Source of the DNA: Rubrivivax gelatinosus
GTDB lineage: Bacteria; Pseudomonadota; Gammaproteobacteria; Burkholderiales; Burkholderiaceae_C
DNA: 64,000 nucleotides
Assembly (NCBI RefSeq): GCF_004340905.1
Contig: NZ_SLXD01000003.1
Location: 186,001 to 250,000, forward strand
Reading direction: 5' to 3'
Shown here in pieces: positions 1-15,266 of this stretch. A program made the position numbers and the translations under genes. The notes below the pieces were generated by a model. That model was given only the letters and a program-made list of their open reading frames with translations, was not told the DNA's origin and did not search any database. Within the stretch, counting starts at the first letter, position 1. Each line of letters opens with the position of its first letter.

Positions 1-18
1 TGTGCCGGTGGCCGTGTG

Positions 19-777
19 TCACAGCAGGGGCTCCTGCCGTGCGGGCTCGGCGTACAGCGTGCCGGCGCCGTAGTAGGCGCAGATCTTCTCTTCTTCGAGC
101 ATCGTCACCTGTTCCGGATGCTTGGTCGCGGGCACGTCGGCGAACTGCGAGCCGAGGATGGCCTTGACCTTCACCGCGTCACGCTTGAAGTTGACGAAGT
201 TGATCGGCAGCAGCTTGCGCGCACCGCCGGGCAGTTCGACTTCGAGGTAACGGAACAGGTTTTCCGGCGTGTCGACCCAGAGGTCGATGACCGTGCCGGC
301 CTCGACGCCGTCGGCGCCAACCACCGGCAGGCCGCGCGGATCGCGGTCCTGGTGGGCAACGTCGAAGTCCGGCACCAGGCGCAGCGGCAGGATGCGAACG
401 CCACCGTCGCCGTCGGTGTCGACGCGGTCGGCACGTTCGGTCCAGGCGCCCGGGCCGACGCCGGCCAGCAGCGGATTGCCGGTCGGGACCAGCGGCGCTC
501 CGATCCAGGCGTGGGCCGGTTCGGCGGCGAGATTGTCCTGCGGCGCTTCGGCCTTCGGCACGACGTGCTCGTGGCCGTCGGCCAGCTTGAAGGTCTTGGC
601 TTCGGGCACCGGCCAGCCGGTGATGACACCGCGGCCCGTGCCGCTGTCCATCTCGGGGTAGCCCTCGCGATGGTTTTCACGGATCAGGTAATAACAAAGG
701 CCCGCGAAGAACGCCCAGAAGGCGTACAGCACGAGCTGCGCAACGTCGACGTAGGATGTGATGGCACCGGTTCCCAT
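19..777 (-). CDS. puhA: Photosynthetic reaction centre H subunit PuhA
   Basis: PuhA caps the cytoplasmic side of the L/M reaction centre and helps proton delivery to the secondary quinone. The 252-residue protein has the family layout: a short periplasmic N-terminus, one membrane helix at about residues 12-32 ending in YYLIREN, then a soluble PRC-barrel domain. The usual family length is about 255 residues. It begins at ATG 777, 25 bases after the stop of lhaA, and is the last superoperon gene visible here. The assembly genes expected next (puhB and onwards) would lie beyond base 1. Confidence 0.97.
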   Translation of the reverse strand: MGTGAITSYVDVAQLVLYAFWAFFAGLCYYLIRENHREGYPEMDSGTGRGVITGWPVPEAKTFKLADGHEHVVPKAEAPQDNLAAEPAHAWIGAPLVPTGNPLLAGVGPGAWTERADRVDTDGDGGVRILPLRLVPDFDVAHQDRDPRGLPVVGADGVEAGTVIDLWVDTPENLFRYLEVELPGGARKLLPINFVNFKRDAVKVKAILGSQFADVPATKHPEQVTMLEEEKICAYYGAGTLYAEPARQEPLL

Positions 778-802
778 GGGGTTCTCCTTCTCGCGAATCT
801 CG

Positions 803-2251
803 CTAGCCGGGGAAATCGGCCAGTCCGAATTGGTTGTGGTCAGGCTGCTGCCGCCGCCCCGCGCGGCGCACCAGCGGGCCGATCGCGACGAGCGCCGCGA
901 ACAGCAGGATCATCTCGAGGTGATACACGAAGCTGTAGCCGGTCACGGGGCTGACCAGCACCTGGCCCAGCAGGCCCTGCGTCGCCATGCTCGACACGAG
1001 GTCGCGCATCGCGCCGCCGGCTGCAACCGCACCGCCGGCGGCCGTGGCCTGAACGGCGCCCCAGGCGCCGAGGGCCAGACCCACGTGCTCCTTGCGCTCC
1101 ATTCCCATCGCCGCCGTCAGCGTGCCGACCGAGAACAGACCGCCTCCGAAACCGATCATCACCGTGCCGATGCGGAACATCGCCGGTGAATCCATCGGTG
1201 CGGCGAAGACCACCAGCGCGAACGCCGGCAGTCCGCAGACCGCACCCAGGGCCGCGACACGCAGCGGATCCCAGCCGCGCGCCAGCATGCGTGCGGCGAG
1301 CGCGAACGCGACCAGCGCACCGCCGGCCAGCAGGGCCGTCAGGGTGCTCGTGGCGGCCACGCTCAGCTTCAGGATCTCGCCGCCGTAGGGCTCGAGCACG
1401 ATGTCCTGCATGTTGAACGCCGCGGTCCCCAGGCCGACCATCCAGAGGAAACGCCGCGCCTGCGGCTGCTCGATGAAACCGCGCCACATCGTGCGGAACT
1501 CGGGCGCCGGCTGGTCCTTGCTGCGGCGGCGGTTCGGGTCGCGTGCTTCCTGTTTCCAGACGGCGATCAGGTTCAGCGCGACCGTCAGCACCGCCGCACC
1601 CTGGACCACCTGCACCAGCCGTTGTTCGGAGAAGTCCGACAGCAGCGCCGAGCAGGTCATGCCGCCGCCGACCAGGCCGACGAGCAGCATCACGTACATG
1701 AGCGCGACGACGCGCGGGCGCGACTCTTCGCTCGCCAGATCGGTGGCCAGCGCCAGGCCCGTGGTCTGCGTGGTCTGCAGGCCGGCGCCGACGAGCAGGA
1801 AGGCGATGCCGGCGAAGATCTGGCCCACCCAGCCCAGGCCGAGCTGGCCCTGGCCGGTCAGCACCAGCAGCGCGAACGGCATGATCGCCAGGCCGCCGAA
1901 CTGCATCAGCGTGCCCAGCCAGATGTAGGGCACGCGGCGCCAGCCGATGACCGAGGCGTGGATGTCGGAGCGGAAGCCGACGAAGGCCCGGAAGGGCGCC
2001 GCCAGCATCGGCAGCGCGACCATCATCGAGACGATCCAGGCGTGCACGCCCAGCTCGACGATCATCACCCGGTTGAGCGTGCCCACGAGCAGCGCGGTGG
2101 CTAGGCCGACCGAGACCTGGAACAGCGCCAGGCGCAGCAGGCGCGACAGCGGCAGCCCGGGGCTGGCCGCGTCGGCAAAAGGCATCAGGCGCGGCACGAC
2201 GCGCTGCAGCCATTCGCGCAGCGGGTCGGGCAGGGCCGGGGGCGCCTTCAC
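803..2251 (-). CDS. lhaA: Light-harvesting complex assembly protein LhaA (PucC/BCD family)
   Basis: LhaA is a major-facilitator-like membrane protein of the PucC/LhaA family needed for assembly of the LH1 antenna around the reaction centre. The protein is 482 residues with about twelve hydrophobic segments. I start it at GTG 2251, which overlaps the bchM stop in a GTGA junction and implies translational coupling; the open frame continues upstream only inside bchM. Its position between bchM and puhA is the conserved one in purple bacteria. A second family member lies at 16148. Confidence 0.93.
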   Translation of the reverse strand: MKAPPALPDPLREWLQRVVPRLMPFADAASPGLPLSRLLRLALFQVSVGLATALLVGTLNRVMIVELGVHAWIVSMMVALPMLAAPFRAFVGFRSDIHASVIGWRRVPYIWLGTLMQFGGLAIMPFALLVLTGQGQLGLGWVGQIFAGIAFLLVGAGLQTTQTTGLALATDLASEESRPRVVALMYVMLLVGLVGGGMTCSALLSDFSEQRLVQVVQGAAVLTVALNLIAVWKQEARDPNRRRSKDQPAPEFRTMWRGFIEQPQARRFLWMVGLGTAAFNMQDIVLEPYGGEILKLSVAATSTLTALLAGGALVAFALAARMLARGWDPLRVAALGAVCGLPAFALVVFAAPMDSPAMFRIGTVMIGFGGGLFSVGTLTAAMGMERKEHVGLALGAWGAVQATAAGGAVAAGGAMRDLVSSMATQGLLGQVLVSPVTGYSFVYHLEMILLFAALVAIGPLVRRAGRRQQPDHNQFGLADFPG

Positions 2252-2949
2252 GAGCGTTTCCACTCCGTGGCCTGCGAGGTGTAGAAGCCGCTGGCGATGC
2301 GCTCGCTGCGGCCCCACTGCCAGTCCTTCAGCCCCGGATGCGCGGCCATCAGCGCACGCAGCTGCTCGGGGGCGACGGGCACGATCGAGGGCGATCGGTC
2401 GCCGCGCGGGAACAGCTTGCCGACGGTCCACATCAGCGACAGCAGCGCGGTGCGCGGCGCGAAGGTGAAGACCATCGAGGTCGAGGTGCGCTCGGCGAGC
2501 TTGGCGAGCGCTTGGACCGCGTCGGGCGCGTCGTAGTGGATCACCGAGTCCATCGCGATGACGTGGTCGAAGCGGCCGAGCGCCGGGTCGAGCATGTCGC
2601 CGCTGCGGAAGTCGATCGAGCCCGGGCCCAGCGACTCGGGCAGGCGCTCGCGGGCGTAGCCGACCAGCGTCGGCGACAGGTCGATCGCGACGACCTCGGC
2701 GCCGCGGCGCGCGAGTTCGATCGAGGCCGCGCCGGTGCCGCAGCCGGCATCGAGCACGCGGCGTCCGCGAAGGTCCTGCGGCAGCCAGGACAGCAGCGTC
2801 GTGCGCATGCGGTCGCGGCCGGCACGAACGGTGGCGCGCACGCCGCTGACCGGGGCGTCCGAGGTCAGCCGCGCCCAGGTCTGGGCGGCGGTGCGGTCGA
2901 AGTAGTGCTCGACTTCGCCGCGGCGGTTCTGGTAGCTCGCGTTGTCCAT
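2248..2949 (-). CDS. bchM: Mg-protoporphyrin IX O-methyltransferase BchM
   Basis: BchM methylates the C13 propionate of Mg-protoporphyrin IX with S-adenosylmethionine, the step after Mg chelation in bacteriochlorophyll synthesis. The 233-residue protein shows a class I methyltransferase fold with the SAM loop DAGCGTG at residues 67-73 and an acidic IDLSP strand end shortly after. ATG 2949 is chosen because it gives the family-like N-terminus (MDNASYQ) five bases after the bchL stop. Its stop overlaps the GTG start of lhaA by four bases. It is downstream of bchH, whose product it uses. Confidence 0.95.
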   Translation of the reverse strand: MDNASYQNRRGEVEHYFDRTAAQTWARLTSDAPVSGVRATVRAGRDRMRTTLLSWLPQDLRGRRVLDAGCGTGAASIELARRGAEVVAIDLSPTLVGYARERLPESLGPGSIDFRSGDMLDPALGRFDHVIAMDSVIHYDAPDAVQALAKLAERTSTSMVFTFAPRTALLSLMWTVGKLFPRGDRSPSIVPVAPEQLRALMAAHPGLKDWQWGRSERIASGFYTSQATEWKRS

Positions 2950-2954
2950 GGCGT

Positions 2955-7588
<4,634 letters not shown>

Positions 7589-7617
<29 letters not shown>

Positions 7618-9202
7618 ACAGCGTTTCCACGGTGATGGTGGCGAGGCCGCGCTCGGCGGCGAATCGCTCGGTGTTTCGGCGCGCCTTGCCGCGCACGAAG
7701 AACGGGATCTTCTGCAGTTCCTTCTGCGCGTCCGGCGCCCACTGGGCGACGGTGATCGGCGCGGAAGCGGCGGGGGCGACGGCAGCCTCGGCGGGCGGGG
7801 TGTCGTCGGCCGCGTCGACGCCGGGCGCCGTGCTCACGGCCGGCGCCGGAACGGCGGCACGGCCGAGATGAGAGGCCGCCGCGCCGTCGTGGAACTCGAA
7901 GTCGCCGCGGAACATCGTCAGCAGGTGCTCTTCCAGCCCCATCATCAGCGGGTGCACCCAGCTGTCGAACAGCACGTTGGCGCCCTCGAAGCCCATCTGC
8001 GGCGAGTAGCGCGCGGGGAAGTCCTGCACGTGCACCGGGGCGGAGATCACCGCGCAGGGCACGCCCAGGCGCTTGGCGATGTGGCGCTCCATCTGCGTGC
8101 CCAGCACGAGCTCGGGGTGCAGTTCGGCGACCTTGGCCTCGACTTCCAGATAGTCGTCGGTGATCAGCGCCTCGACGCCGTAGAGCTTGGCGGCCTCGCG
8201 CACGTCGCGCGCGAACTCGCGGCTGTAGGTGCCCAGGCCGACGACGGTGAAGCCCATCTCCTGATGCGCGACGCGTGCCGCCGCGACGACGTGCGTGGCG
8301 TCGCCGAAGATGAAGACACGCTTGCCGGTGAGGTAGGTCGAGTCGACCGAACGCGAATACCAGGGCGAGCGCGACATCGCGTCGGGCAGCGGCGTGTCGG
8401 CTGGCAGTCCGGCCAACTGCAGCACTTCGGCGATGAAGGCCTTGGTCGCGCCGACGCCGATCGGGATCGTCTTCGTGAAGGGCTGGCCGAAGAAGCGCTG
8501 CAGCCAGCTCGCGGCCTGCCCGCCGGTTTCGGGGTAGAGCACGACGTTGAAATCGGCTTCGCCCAGGCGGGCGATGTCGCCGGCCGAGGCGCCCAGCGGC
8601 GCCACCGTGCGCACCTCGATGCCCAGTTCGCCCAGCAGGCCGGTGATCTCGCGCACGTCGTCGCGATGGCGGAACCCCAGCGCGGTCGCGCCGAGGATGT
8701 TGCAACTCGGCTTGGCGCCGGGCTCGCGCGCGGGCCGCGGCGTGCCGGGTGCCGGCGCGTTCGGGCCGGCCAGCGTGCGCACGACCTGATAGAAAGTCTC
8801 GGACGCGCCCCAGTTCTCCTTGCGCTGGTACGACGGCAGCTCCAGCGGGATGACGGGAACCGGCAGCGCCAGCGCGCGTGCCAGGCCGCCGGGGTCGTCC
8901 TGGATCAGCTCGGCGGTGCACGAGGCGCCGACCAGCATGGCGTTCGGGCGGAAACGCTCGAAGGCCTGGGCGCAGGCGGTCTTGAAGAGCTCGGCGGTGT
9001 CGCCGCCGAGGTCGCGAGCCTGGAAGGTCGTGTAGGTGACCGGCGGGCGGCGCGGCAACCGCTCGATCATCGTGAACAACAGGTCGGCGTAGGTGTCGCC
9101 CTGCGGCGCGTGCAGCACGTAGTGCACGTCGTCCATCGCGGTGGCGACGCGCATCGCGCCGACGTGCGGCGGGCCTTCGTAGGTCCAGAGGGTCAACTGC
9201 AT
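7589..9202 (-). CDS. bchB: Dark-operative protochlorophyllide reductase subunit BchB
   Basis: BchB pairs with BchN to form the NifDK-like catalytic heterotetramer that reduces protochlorophyllide. The 537-residue protein begins [11 protein letters not shown], as in the family. It has Asp36, the unusual aspartate that in Rhodobacter capsulatus BchB ligates the NB 4Fe-4S cluster. A low-complexity Ala/Pro segment separates the core from a short C-terminal domain ([13 protein letters not shown]), also typical. The gene starts one base after the bchN stop. Confidence 0.97.
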
Positions 9203-9203
9203 G

Positions 9204-10993
<1,790 letters not shown>

Positions 10994-11000
10994 GGCACAG

Positions 11001-11064
11001 AATCTAGACGGGGACACCCCTGATGTCAACAGGGGTTGACGTCATGCGAACCTGACACTACCCT
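11001..11064. promoter_or_regulatory. Divergent bchF/aerR promoters sharing one PpsR palindrome
   Basis: The 18-bp palindrome TGTCAACAGGGGTTGACG at 11024-11041 fits the PpsR/CrtJ consensus TGT-N12-ACA except for the last base. Read leftward it contains TTGACA (11029-11024), then a 17-bp spacer and TAGATT (11006-11001), upstream of bchF. Read rightward it contains TTGACG (11036-11041), then 17 bp and TACCCT (11059-11064), upstream of the aerR side. A repressor bound to the palindrome would cover both -35 elements. Binding is inferred from family knowledge and the adjacent ppsR gene. Confidence 0.75.
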
Positions 11065-11070
11065 TGACTC

Positions 11071-11220
11071 ATGCGGGATCAGTTCGCCCGCGCCTGGGGA
11101 GTTGCTCGCATGACCGAAGCCGGAGCATCCGGTTCGCTGACGCGCCGCGCGCGCGGCGCGACGGGCTTGCGTGAAGGTCACCGCGAGGTCGCCGCGTTGC
11201 CGTCCGGAGTCCCGTCGTGA
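11071..11220 (+). CDS. Possible 49-codon leader ORF coupled to aerR
   Basis: This short frame starts at ATG 11071, six bases after the predicted rightward -10 element, and ends in a TGA that overlaps the GTG start of aerR (GTGA). Its start lies 29 bases from the PpsR palindrome edge, the same geometry as bchF, crtI and bchG. It encodes 49 residues beginning MRDQFARAW, with no domain I recognise. About 75% of its third positions are G or C, lower than the neighbours, so coding is uncertain. It may be a leader peptide, a remnant, or simply the 5' leader of aerR. Confidence 0.35.
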   Translation: MRDQFARAWGVARMTEAGASGSLTRRARGATGLREGHREVAALPSGVPS

Positions 11221-12056
11221 GCCCGGCCGCCTGCGCCGCGAGGGTCGACTGTCCGGCGACCGTCGAGGACGTCCAGGCCGTCGTCACCGAGGCGCGTGTG
11301 CCGCAGCATCTGGCGCGGCTGGCGCGCAGCATCGAAGGCGAAGTCGTGCCGCTGCTGTCGCGTGCGGTTCGTGTCGACCCGGCGGCGACTCTCTCCCCTG
11401 ACGATCTCGCCCGTTTCATCGAGTTCACGCTTGCTCCGGGTGATGCGGGCTGGCTCGAGATGGTCGGCGCACTGCGCGAGCGTGGTGTTCCCGTCGAGCT
11501 CATCTATCTGGACCTGCTGGCGCCGGCGGCGCGGCGTCTGGGCGAGATGTGGGAGCAGGACCTCGTGATGTTCAGTGACGTCACGGTCGCTCTCGGTCGC
11601 CTGCACCGTATCATGAGAGGGCTGAGTCCTTCGCTCGGGCACGATCTGCATGTCCCGGTCGAGGGCCGCCGCGCACTGCTGCTGCCGGCCCCCGGTGAGC
11701 AGCACACCTTCGGCCTGTCGATGGTGGCGGAGTTCTTCCGTCATGCCGGCTGGGAGGTGGTCTGCGAACTCGACAGTCGTTCGATAGATCCCGTGCGCCG
11801 CGTGCGCCGGGAGTGGTTCGACGTCGTCGGGGTGTCCGTCGGCGTCGACGCGCGCCTGGACTGGCTTCGTGATGGCATCACGATGATGCGCCGGGCGTCC
11901 CGCAACCGCGGGATGTCGGTCATCGTCGGAGGCCCTGTCTTTGCCCTCCATCCCGAACGCGCCGCCGAAGCGGGCGCCGACGGCACCGCGCGCGACGCGC
12001 GCGAGGCCCCGGTCCTGGCATCGAGGCTCGTCGCGGCGAAAGCGGGGAAACGATGA
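11217..12056 (+). CDS. aerR: Cobalamin-binding photosynthesis regulator AerR/PpaA
   Basis: AerR/PpaA proteins bind cobalamin in a SCHIC domain and act as light-responsive antirepressors of PpsR/CrtJ. The 279-residue product has an N-terminal helical segment (about residues 28-145) and a Rossmann B12 domain. The B12 motif reads E-x-H-x-x-G (EQHTFG) with the likely axial ligand at His163, followed by VGVSVGVD and VIVGGPVF, matching the usual S-x-L and GG elements. It starts at GTG 11217, the only start preserving the domain, and lies 101 bases upstream of ppsR in the same direction, as in other purple bacteria. Confidence 0.88.
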   Translation: MSPAACAARVDCPATVEDVQAVVTEARVPQHLARLARSIEGEVVPLLSRAVRVDPAATLSPDDLARFIEFTLAPGDAGWLEMVGALRERGVPVELIYLDLLAPAARRLGEMWEQDLVMFSDVTVALGRLHRIMRGLSPSLGHDLHVPVEGRRALLLPAPGEQHTFGLSMVAEFFRHAGWEVVCELDSRSIDPVRRVRREWFDVVGVSVGVDARLDWLRDGITMMRRASRNRGMSVIVGGPVFALHPERAAEAGADGTARDAREAPVLASRLVAAKAGKR

Positions 12057-12157
12057 CGGCACGACGCTGGTGTCCGGATTTCGGGAAGCTGCCGCATGAA
12101 CCAAGTGCTGCCGTTTCGATCAACGCAGTTTTTATGAGCTGAAAGGCGGGTCTCCGA

Positions 12158-13612
12158 ATGAGACCGTTTGGAGCACCGGAGAAGACGTTCGGCGGCGTGA
12201 CCGCCGCGACGGCCGGGTCGCTGCTGTCGGTTGCGAACGACATAACGTTGGTGGTCGACGCCCACGGTGTCGTGCGTGACCTCGCCTGTGGTGGCGACGA
12301 CTTCGCCCGCGAGGCCGGCGCCGAGTGGATCGACAAACGCTGGGTGGACATCGTCACGCCGGAAAGCCGTGACAAGGTCGAGGCCCTGCTGCGCGAGGCC
12401 GCGCCGGACGCCGCCGGTTCCATCCGCTGGCGCCACCTGAACTTCGTTCTGCCTGGCGACCGCGAGGTGCCGCTGCTGTTCGTCGCCGTGCGTCTCGGTG
12501 GCGCCGAGGGGCGTGCCGGCCATGTCCTGGCCTTCGGTCGCGACCTGCGTGCCGTCGCGGCGCTGCAGCAGCGCCTAGTCGAGGCGCAGCAGGCGATGGA
12601 ACGCGACTACTGGAAGTTCCGCCACGCCGAGACGCGTTATCGCCACCTGTTCCAGGTCGCGTCGGAGGCCGTGCTCGTCGTCGACGCGACGACCCAGAAG
12701 ATCCTCGAGGCCAACCCGGCCGCCGCGCGCCTGCTGGCCGACGGCGGGGTGGCCAGCCTGGTCGGCGTGACCTTCCCGACCGGGATCGAGGCGCGTGCGG
12801 CCGAGCAGCTGAACCTGCTGCTCGCCGGCGTGCGCGCCACCGGCCGTGCCGACGAGGGTCGCGCCGAACTGGCCGACGGCCGAGGCGAGGTCACGGTCGC
12901 GGTGTCGACCTATCGCCAGGACCTGGTCTCGCACTTCCTCGTGCGCCTGTCTCGCGTGCAGTCGCAGGTGGTCGCGGAGATGGCGCCGTCGACCGGGTCG
13001 ATGCTGCTCAAGCTGGTGCAGAGCGCGCCCGACTGCCTCGTCGTCACCGACCTCGAAGGCCGCGTGATCTCGGCCAACCCGGCCTTCGTCGAGCTGGCCC
13101 AGCTGACGACCGAGGAGCAGGTGCGCGGCGAGACCCTCGACCGCTGGCTCGGCCGCACCGGCGTCGACCTGAGCGTGATGATCTCCAACCTGCGCCAGCG
13201 TGGCCAGGTGCGGCTGTTCGCGACCACGCTTCGCGGCGAGTACGGTGCCGTCACCGACGTCGAGATCTCGGCGACGATGGTCGCGCAGGGGGATCGGCCC
13301 TTCCTCGGTTTCACGATCCGCGACGTCGGCCGCCGCCTGGCGGGCCACGACGCGCGCACGACGCGCGAGCTGCCGCGCTCGGTCGGTCAGCTCACCGAGC
13401 TGGTCGGGCGTGTGCCGCTGAAGGACATCGTCGGCGAGACCACCGACCTGATCGAGCAGCTGTGCATCGAGGCGGCGCTCGAGCTCACGCGCGACAACCG
13501 CGCATCGGCGGCCGAGATGCTCGGCCTGTCGCGCCAGAGCCTGTACGTGAAGCTGCGCCGCTACGGCCTGGGCGACCTGGGCAGCGGCACGCCGGCCGAA
13601 GCCGAGAAGTAG
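12158..13612 (+). CDS. ppsR: Redox-responsive photosynthesis repressor PpsR/CrtJ
   Basis: PpsR/CrtJ represses bch, crt and antenna genes under oxygen by binding TGT-N12-ACA palindromes. The 484-residue protein has an N-terminal PAS-like region, a coiled segment (VEAQQAMERDYWKFRHAETRY), two more PAS domains, and a C-terminal Fis-type helix-turn-helix (SAAEMLGLSRQSLYVKLRRYG). Cys436 in the HTH region corresponds to the redox cysteine known in CrtJ. An AAGGCGG ribosome-binding sequence precedes ATG 12158. Its probable sites lie at 11024 and 15218. Confidence 0.95.
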   Translation: MRPFGAPEKTFGGVTAATAGSLLSVANDITLVVDAHGVVRDLACGGDDFAREAGAEWIDKRWVDIVTPESRDKVEALLREAAPDAAGSIRWRHLNFVLPGDREVPLLFVAVRLGGAEGRAGHVLAFGRDLRAVAALQQRLVEAQQAMERDYWKFRHAETRYRHLFQVASEAVLVVDATTQKILEANPAAARLLADGGVASLVGVTFPTGIEARAAEQLNLLLAGVRATGRADEGRAELADGRGEVTVAVSTYRQDLVSHFLVRLSRVQSQVVAEMAPSTGSMLLKLVQSAPDCLVVTDLEGRVISANPAFVELAQLTTEEQVRGETLDRWLGRTGVDLSVMISNLRQRGQVRLFATTLRGEYGAVTDVEISATMVAQGDRPFLGFTIRDVGRRLAGHDARTTRELPRSVGQLTELVGRVPLKDIVGETTDLIEQLCIEAALELTRDNRASAAEMLGLSRQSLYVKLRRYGLGDLGSGTPAEAEK

Positions 13613-13614
13613 AG

Positions 13615-13638
13615 CGGCCGGCAGCTGCCGGCCGTCTT
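13615..13638. terminator. Bidirectional terminator-like palindrome between ppsR and crtI
   Basis: A perfect 20-bp palindrome, CGGCCGGCAGCTGCCGGCCG, at 13615-13634 is followed by TCTT. It lies between the convergent ends of ppsR and crtI. The U-tract is weak, so its efficiency is uncertain. Confidence 0.6.
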
Positions 13639-13646
13639 CGATCGCT

Positions 13647-15188
13647 TCAGCGGCGGAACGTCGCCGGGTCGGGCAACACCGACTCCAGCGCCTTGGCCGA
13701 CATGATCACGCCCGGCACGCCGGCGCCCGGGTGGGTGCTGGCGCCGACCATGAACAGGTTCTTCACGTCCTCGCTGCGGTTGTGCGGGCGGAAGTAGGCG
13801 CTCTGCAGCAGCAGCGGCTCCAGGCCGAAGCCGGCGCCCTTGTACGACAGCAGCCGGTGCTGGAAGTCCAGCGGCGTGGTGCAGAAGGACACGCGCAGGT
13901 GCTTGCCAAGGCCCGGCAGCACGGTGCGTTCCAGGGCTTCCTGGACCGACTGGCGGTAGGGTTCGGCCTGCGTCGTCCAGTCGGTGCCGCTGCCCAGGTG
14001 CGGCACCGGCATCAGGGCGTAGAAGGTGTCGCAGCCGGCGGGCGCCATCGACGGATCGGTGGCGGTGGGGCGGTGCAGGTAGATGCTGAAGTCGCTGGCG
14101 AGCTTCTTCTTGCGGAAGATGTCGTCGAGCAGTTCGCGGTAGCGCGGGCCCAGCACCATCATGTGGTGTGGCACGTCCTCGTAGCGCCGGTCGGTGCCGA
14201 AGTACCAGACGAACAGGCCCATCGAGTAGTGGCCGCGTTCGATGCGCGCGTCGGTCCAGTGCTTGCGCCAGCGTGCGTCGACGAGGTTCTTGTACAGGTA
14301 GCCGGTGTCGCCGTTGCAGACGACGATGTCCGCCGGGATGCGCTCGCCGTCGGCCAGCGTGACGCCGGTGGCGACGCCGTTGTCGACCTCGATGCGCTTG
14401 ACCTCGGCCTTCAGCCGCATCGTGCCGCCCATGCCTTCGAAGACGTCGACCAGGCCGCGGATCAGCTCGCCGGTGCCGCCCATCGCCCAGTGCACGCCCC
14501 ACTGGCGCTCGAGCGCGTTGACGAGTGCGTACATGCTCGTCACCGAGAACGGGTTGCCGCCGATGAGCAGCGACTGCAGGCTCATCGCGACACGCAGCTT
14601 CGGATGCTTCAGATGGCTGGCCACCATCTGGTGCAGGCTGCGCCAGCCGCGCAGCTTGATGATCAGCGGCGCGGCCTTGATCAGGTCGCCGACGGTGTCG
14701 AAGGCCTTGTCTCCGAGCGAGCGGAAGCCCAGCTCGTAACACTGGTCGGCCTCGCGCATGAAACGTTCGAAGCCTTCGGCGTCGCCGGGGCTGATGCGCC
14801 GCACCTCGGCACGCATGCGCGCCGGGTCGCCGCTGTAGTCGAAATGGTCGCCGTCGTCGAAACGGATGCGGTAGAACGGATCCAGCGACTTCAGTTCGAT
14901 GTCGTCGCTGAACTTGCGCCCGGCCAGCGCCCACAGCTCGTCGAAGAGGTAGGGCACGGTGACGATGGTGGGCCCGGCGTCGAAGACGTGGCCTTCGCGG
15001 TGGTGCACGTAGGCCCGGCCGCCGGGGGCGTCGAGCTTTTCCAGAACGGTGACCCGGTAGCCTTTGGCCGCCAGGCGTACCGCGGCGGCCATGCCGCCGA
15101 ACCCGCTGCCCACCACCAGCGCCACCGGCGCCTGGGGATCCTGCTTTCCGGCCGCGCCCGTGGCTGCGGCATCCGACTTCATCAGCAT
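13647..15188 (-). CDS. crtI: Phytoene desaturase CrtI
   Basis: CrtI is the FAD-dependent desaturase that converts phytoene to neurosporene and/or lycopene. The 513-residue product has an N-terminal dinucleotide fold (VVGSGFGGMAAAV, about residues 25-37), the VFDAGPTIVTVP substrate segment, and the C-terminal CrtI signature GASTHPGAGVPGV. Rubrivivax CrtI is known to run three- and four-step desaturation; whether this copy does cannot be told from sequence. ATG 15188 is followed by another ATG at 15182. It is divergent from bchG across a shared PpsR palindrome. Confidence 0.94.
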   Translation of the reverse strand: MLMKSDAAATGAAGKQDPQAPVALVVGSGFGGMAAAVRLAAKGYRVTVLEKLDAPGGRAYVHHREGHVFDAGPTIVTVPYLFDELWALAGRKFSDDIELKSLDPFYRIRFDDGDHFDYSGDPARMRAEVRRISPGDAEGFERFMREADQCYELGFRSLGDKAFDTVGDLIKAAPLIIKLRGWRSLHQMVASHLKHPKLRVAMSLQSLLIGGNPFSVTSMYALVNALERQWGVHWAMGGTGELIRGLVDVFEGMGGTMRLKAEVKRIEVDNGVATGVTLADGERIPADIVVCNGDTGYLYKNLVDARWRKHWTDARIERGHYSMGLFVWYFGTDRRYEDVPHHMMVLGPRYRELLDDIFRKKKLASDFSIYLHRPTATDPSMAPAGCDTFYALMPVPHLGSGTDWTTQAEPYRQSVQEALERTVLPGLGKHLRVSFCTTPLDFQHRLLSYKGAGFGLEPLLLQSAYFRPHNRSEDVKNLFMVGASTHPGAGVPGVIMSAKALESVLPDPATFRR

Positions 15189-15194
15189 CCGTCG

Positions 15195-15258
15195 AGCTTG
15201 TCCTAAGGCAGGGATTGTGTCAACGACAATTGACGCTCTGTTTTGTCAAGCGCAAGAT
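15195..15258. promoter_or_regulatory. Divergent crtI/bchG promoters sharing one PpsR palindrome
   Basis: The palindrome TGTCAACGACAATTGACG at 15218-15235 matches the PpsR consensus except at the last base and closely resembles the bchF/aerR site. Leftward it provides TTGACA (15223-15218), a 17-bp spacer and a weak CAAGCT (15200-15195) for crtI. Rightward it provides TTGACG (15230-15235), 17 bp and CAAGAT (15253-15258) for bchG. The start codons follow after 6 and 8 bases. The weak -10 hexamers may mean an activator or alternative factor helps. Confidence 0.7.
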
Positions 15259-15266
15259 TCAGCCCC

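Noticed and set aside
10994..11029. bchF start at ATG 11029
   Set aside because: It overlaps the TTGACA -35 element and adds residues not typical of the family; ATG 10993 is preferred, though not proven.
15243..15266. bchG start at TTG 15243
   Set aside because: It lies inside the predicted promoter spacer and adds non-family residues; ATG 15267 fits better.
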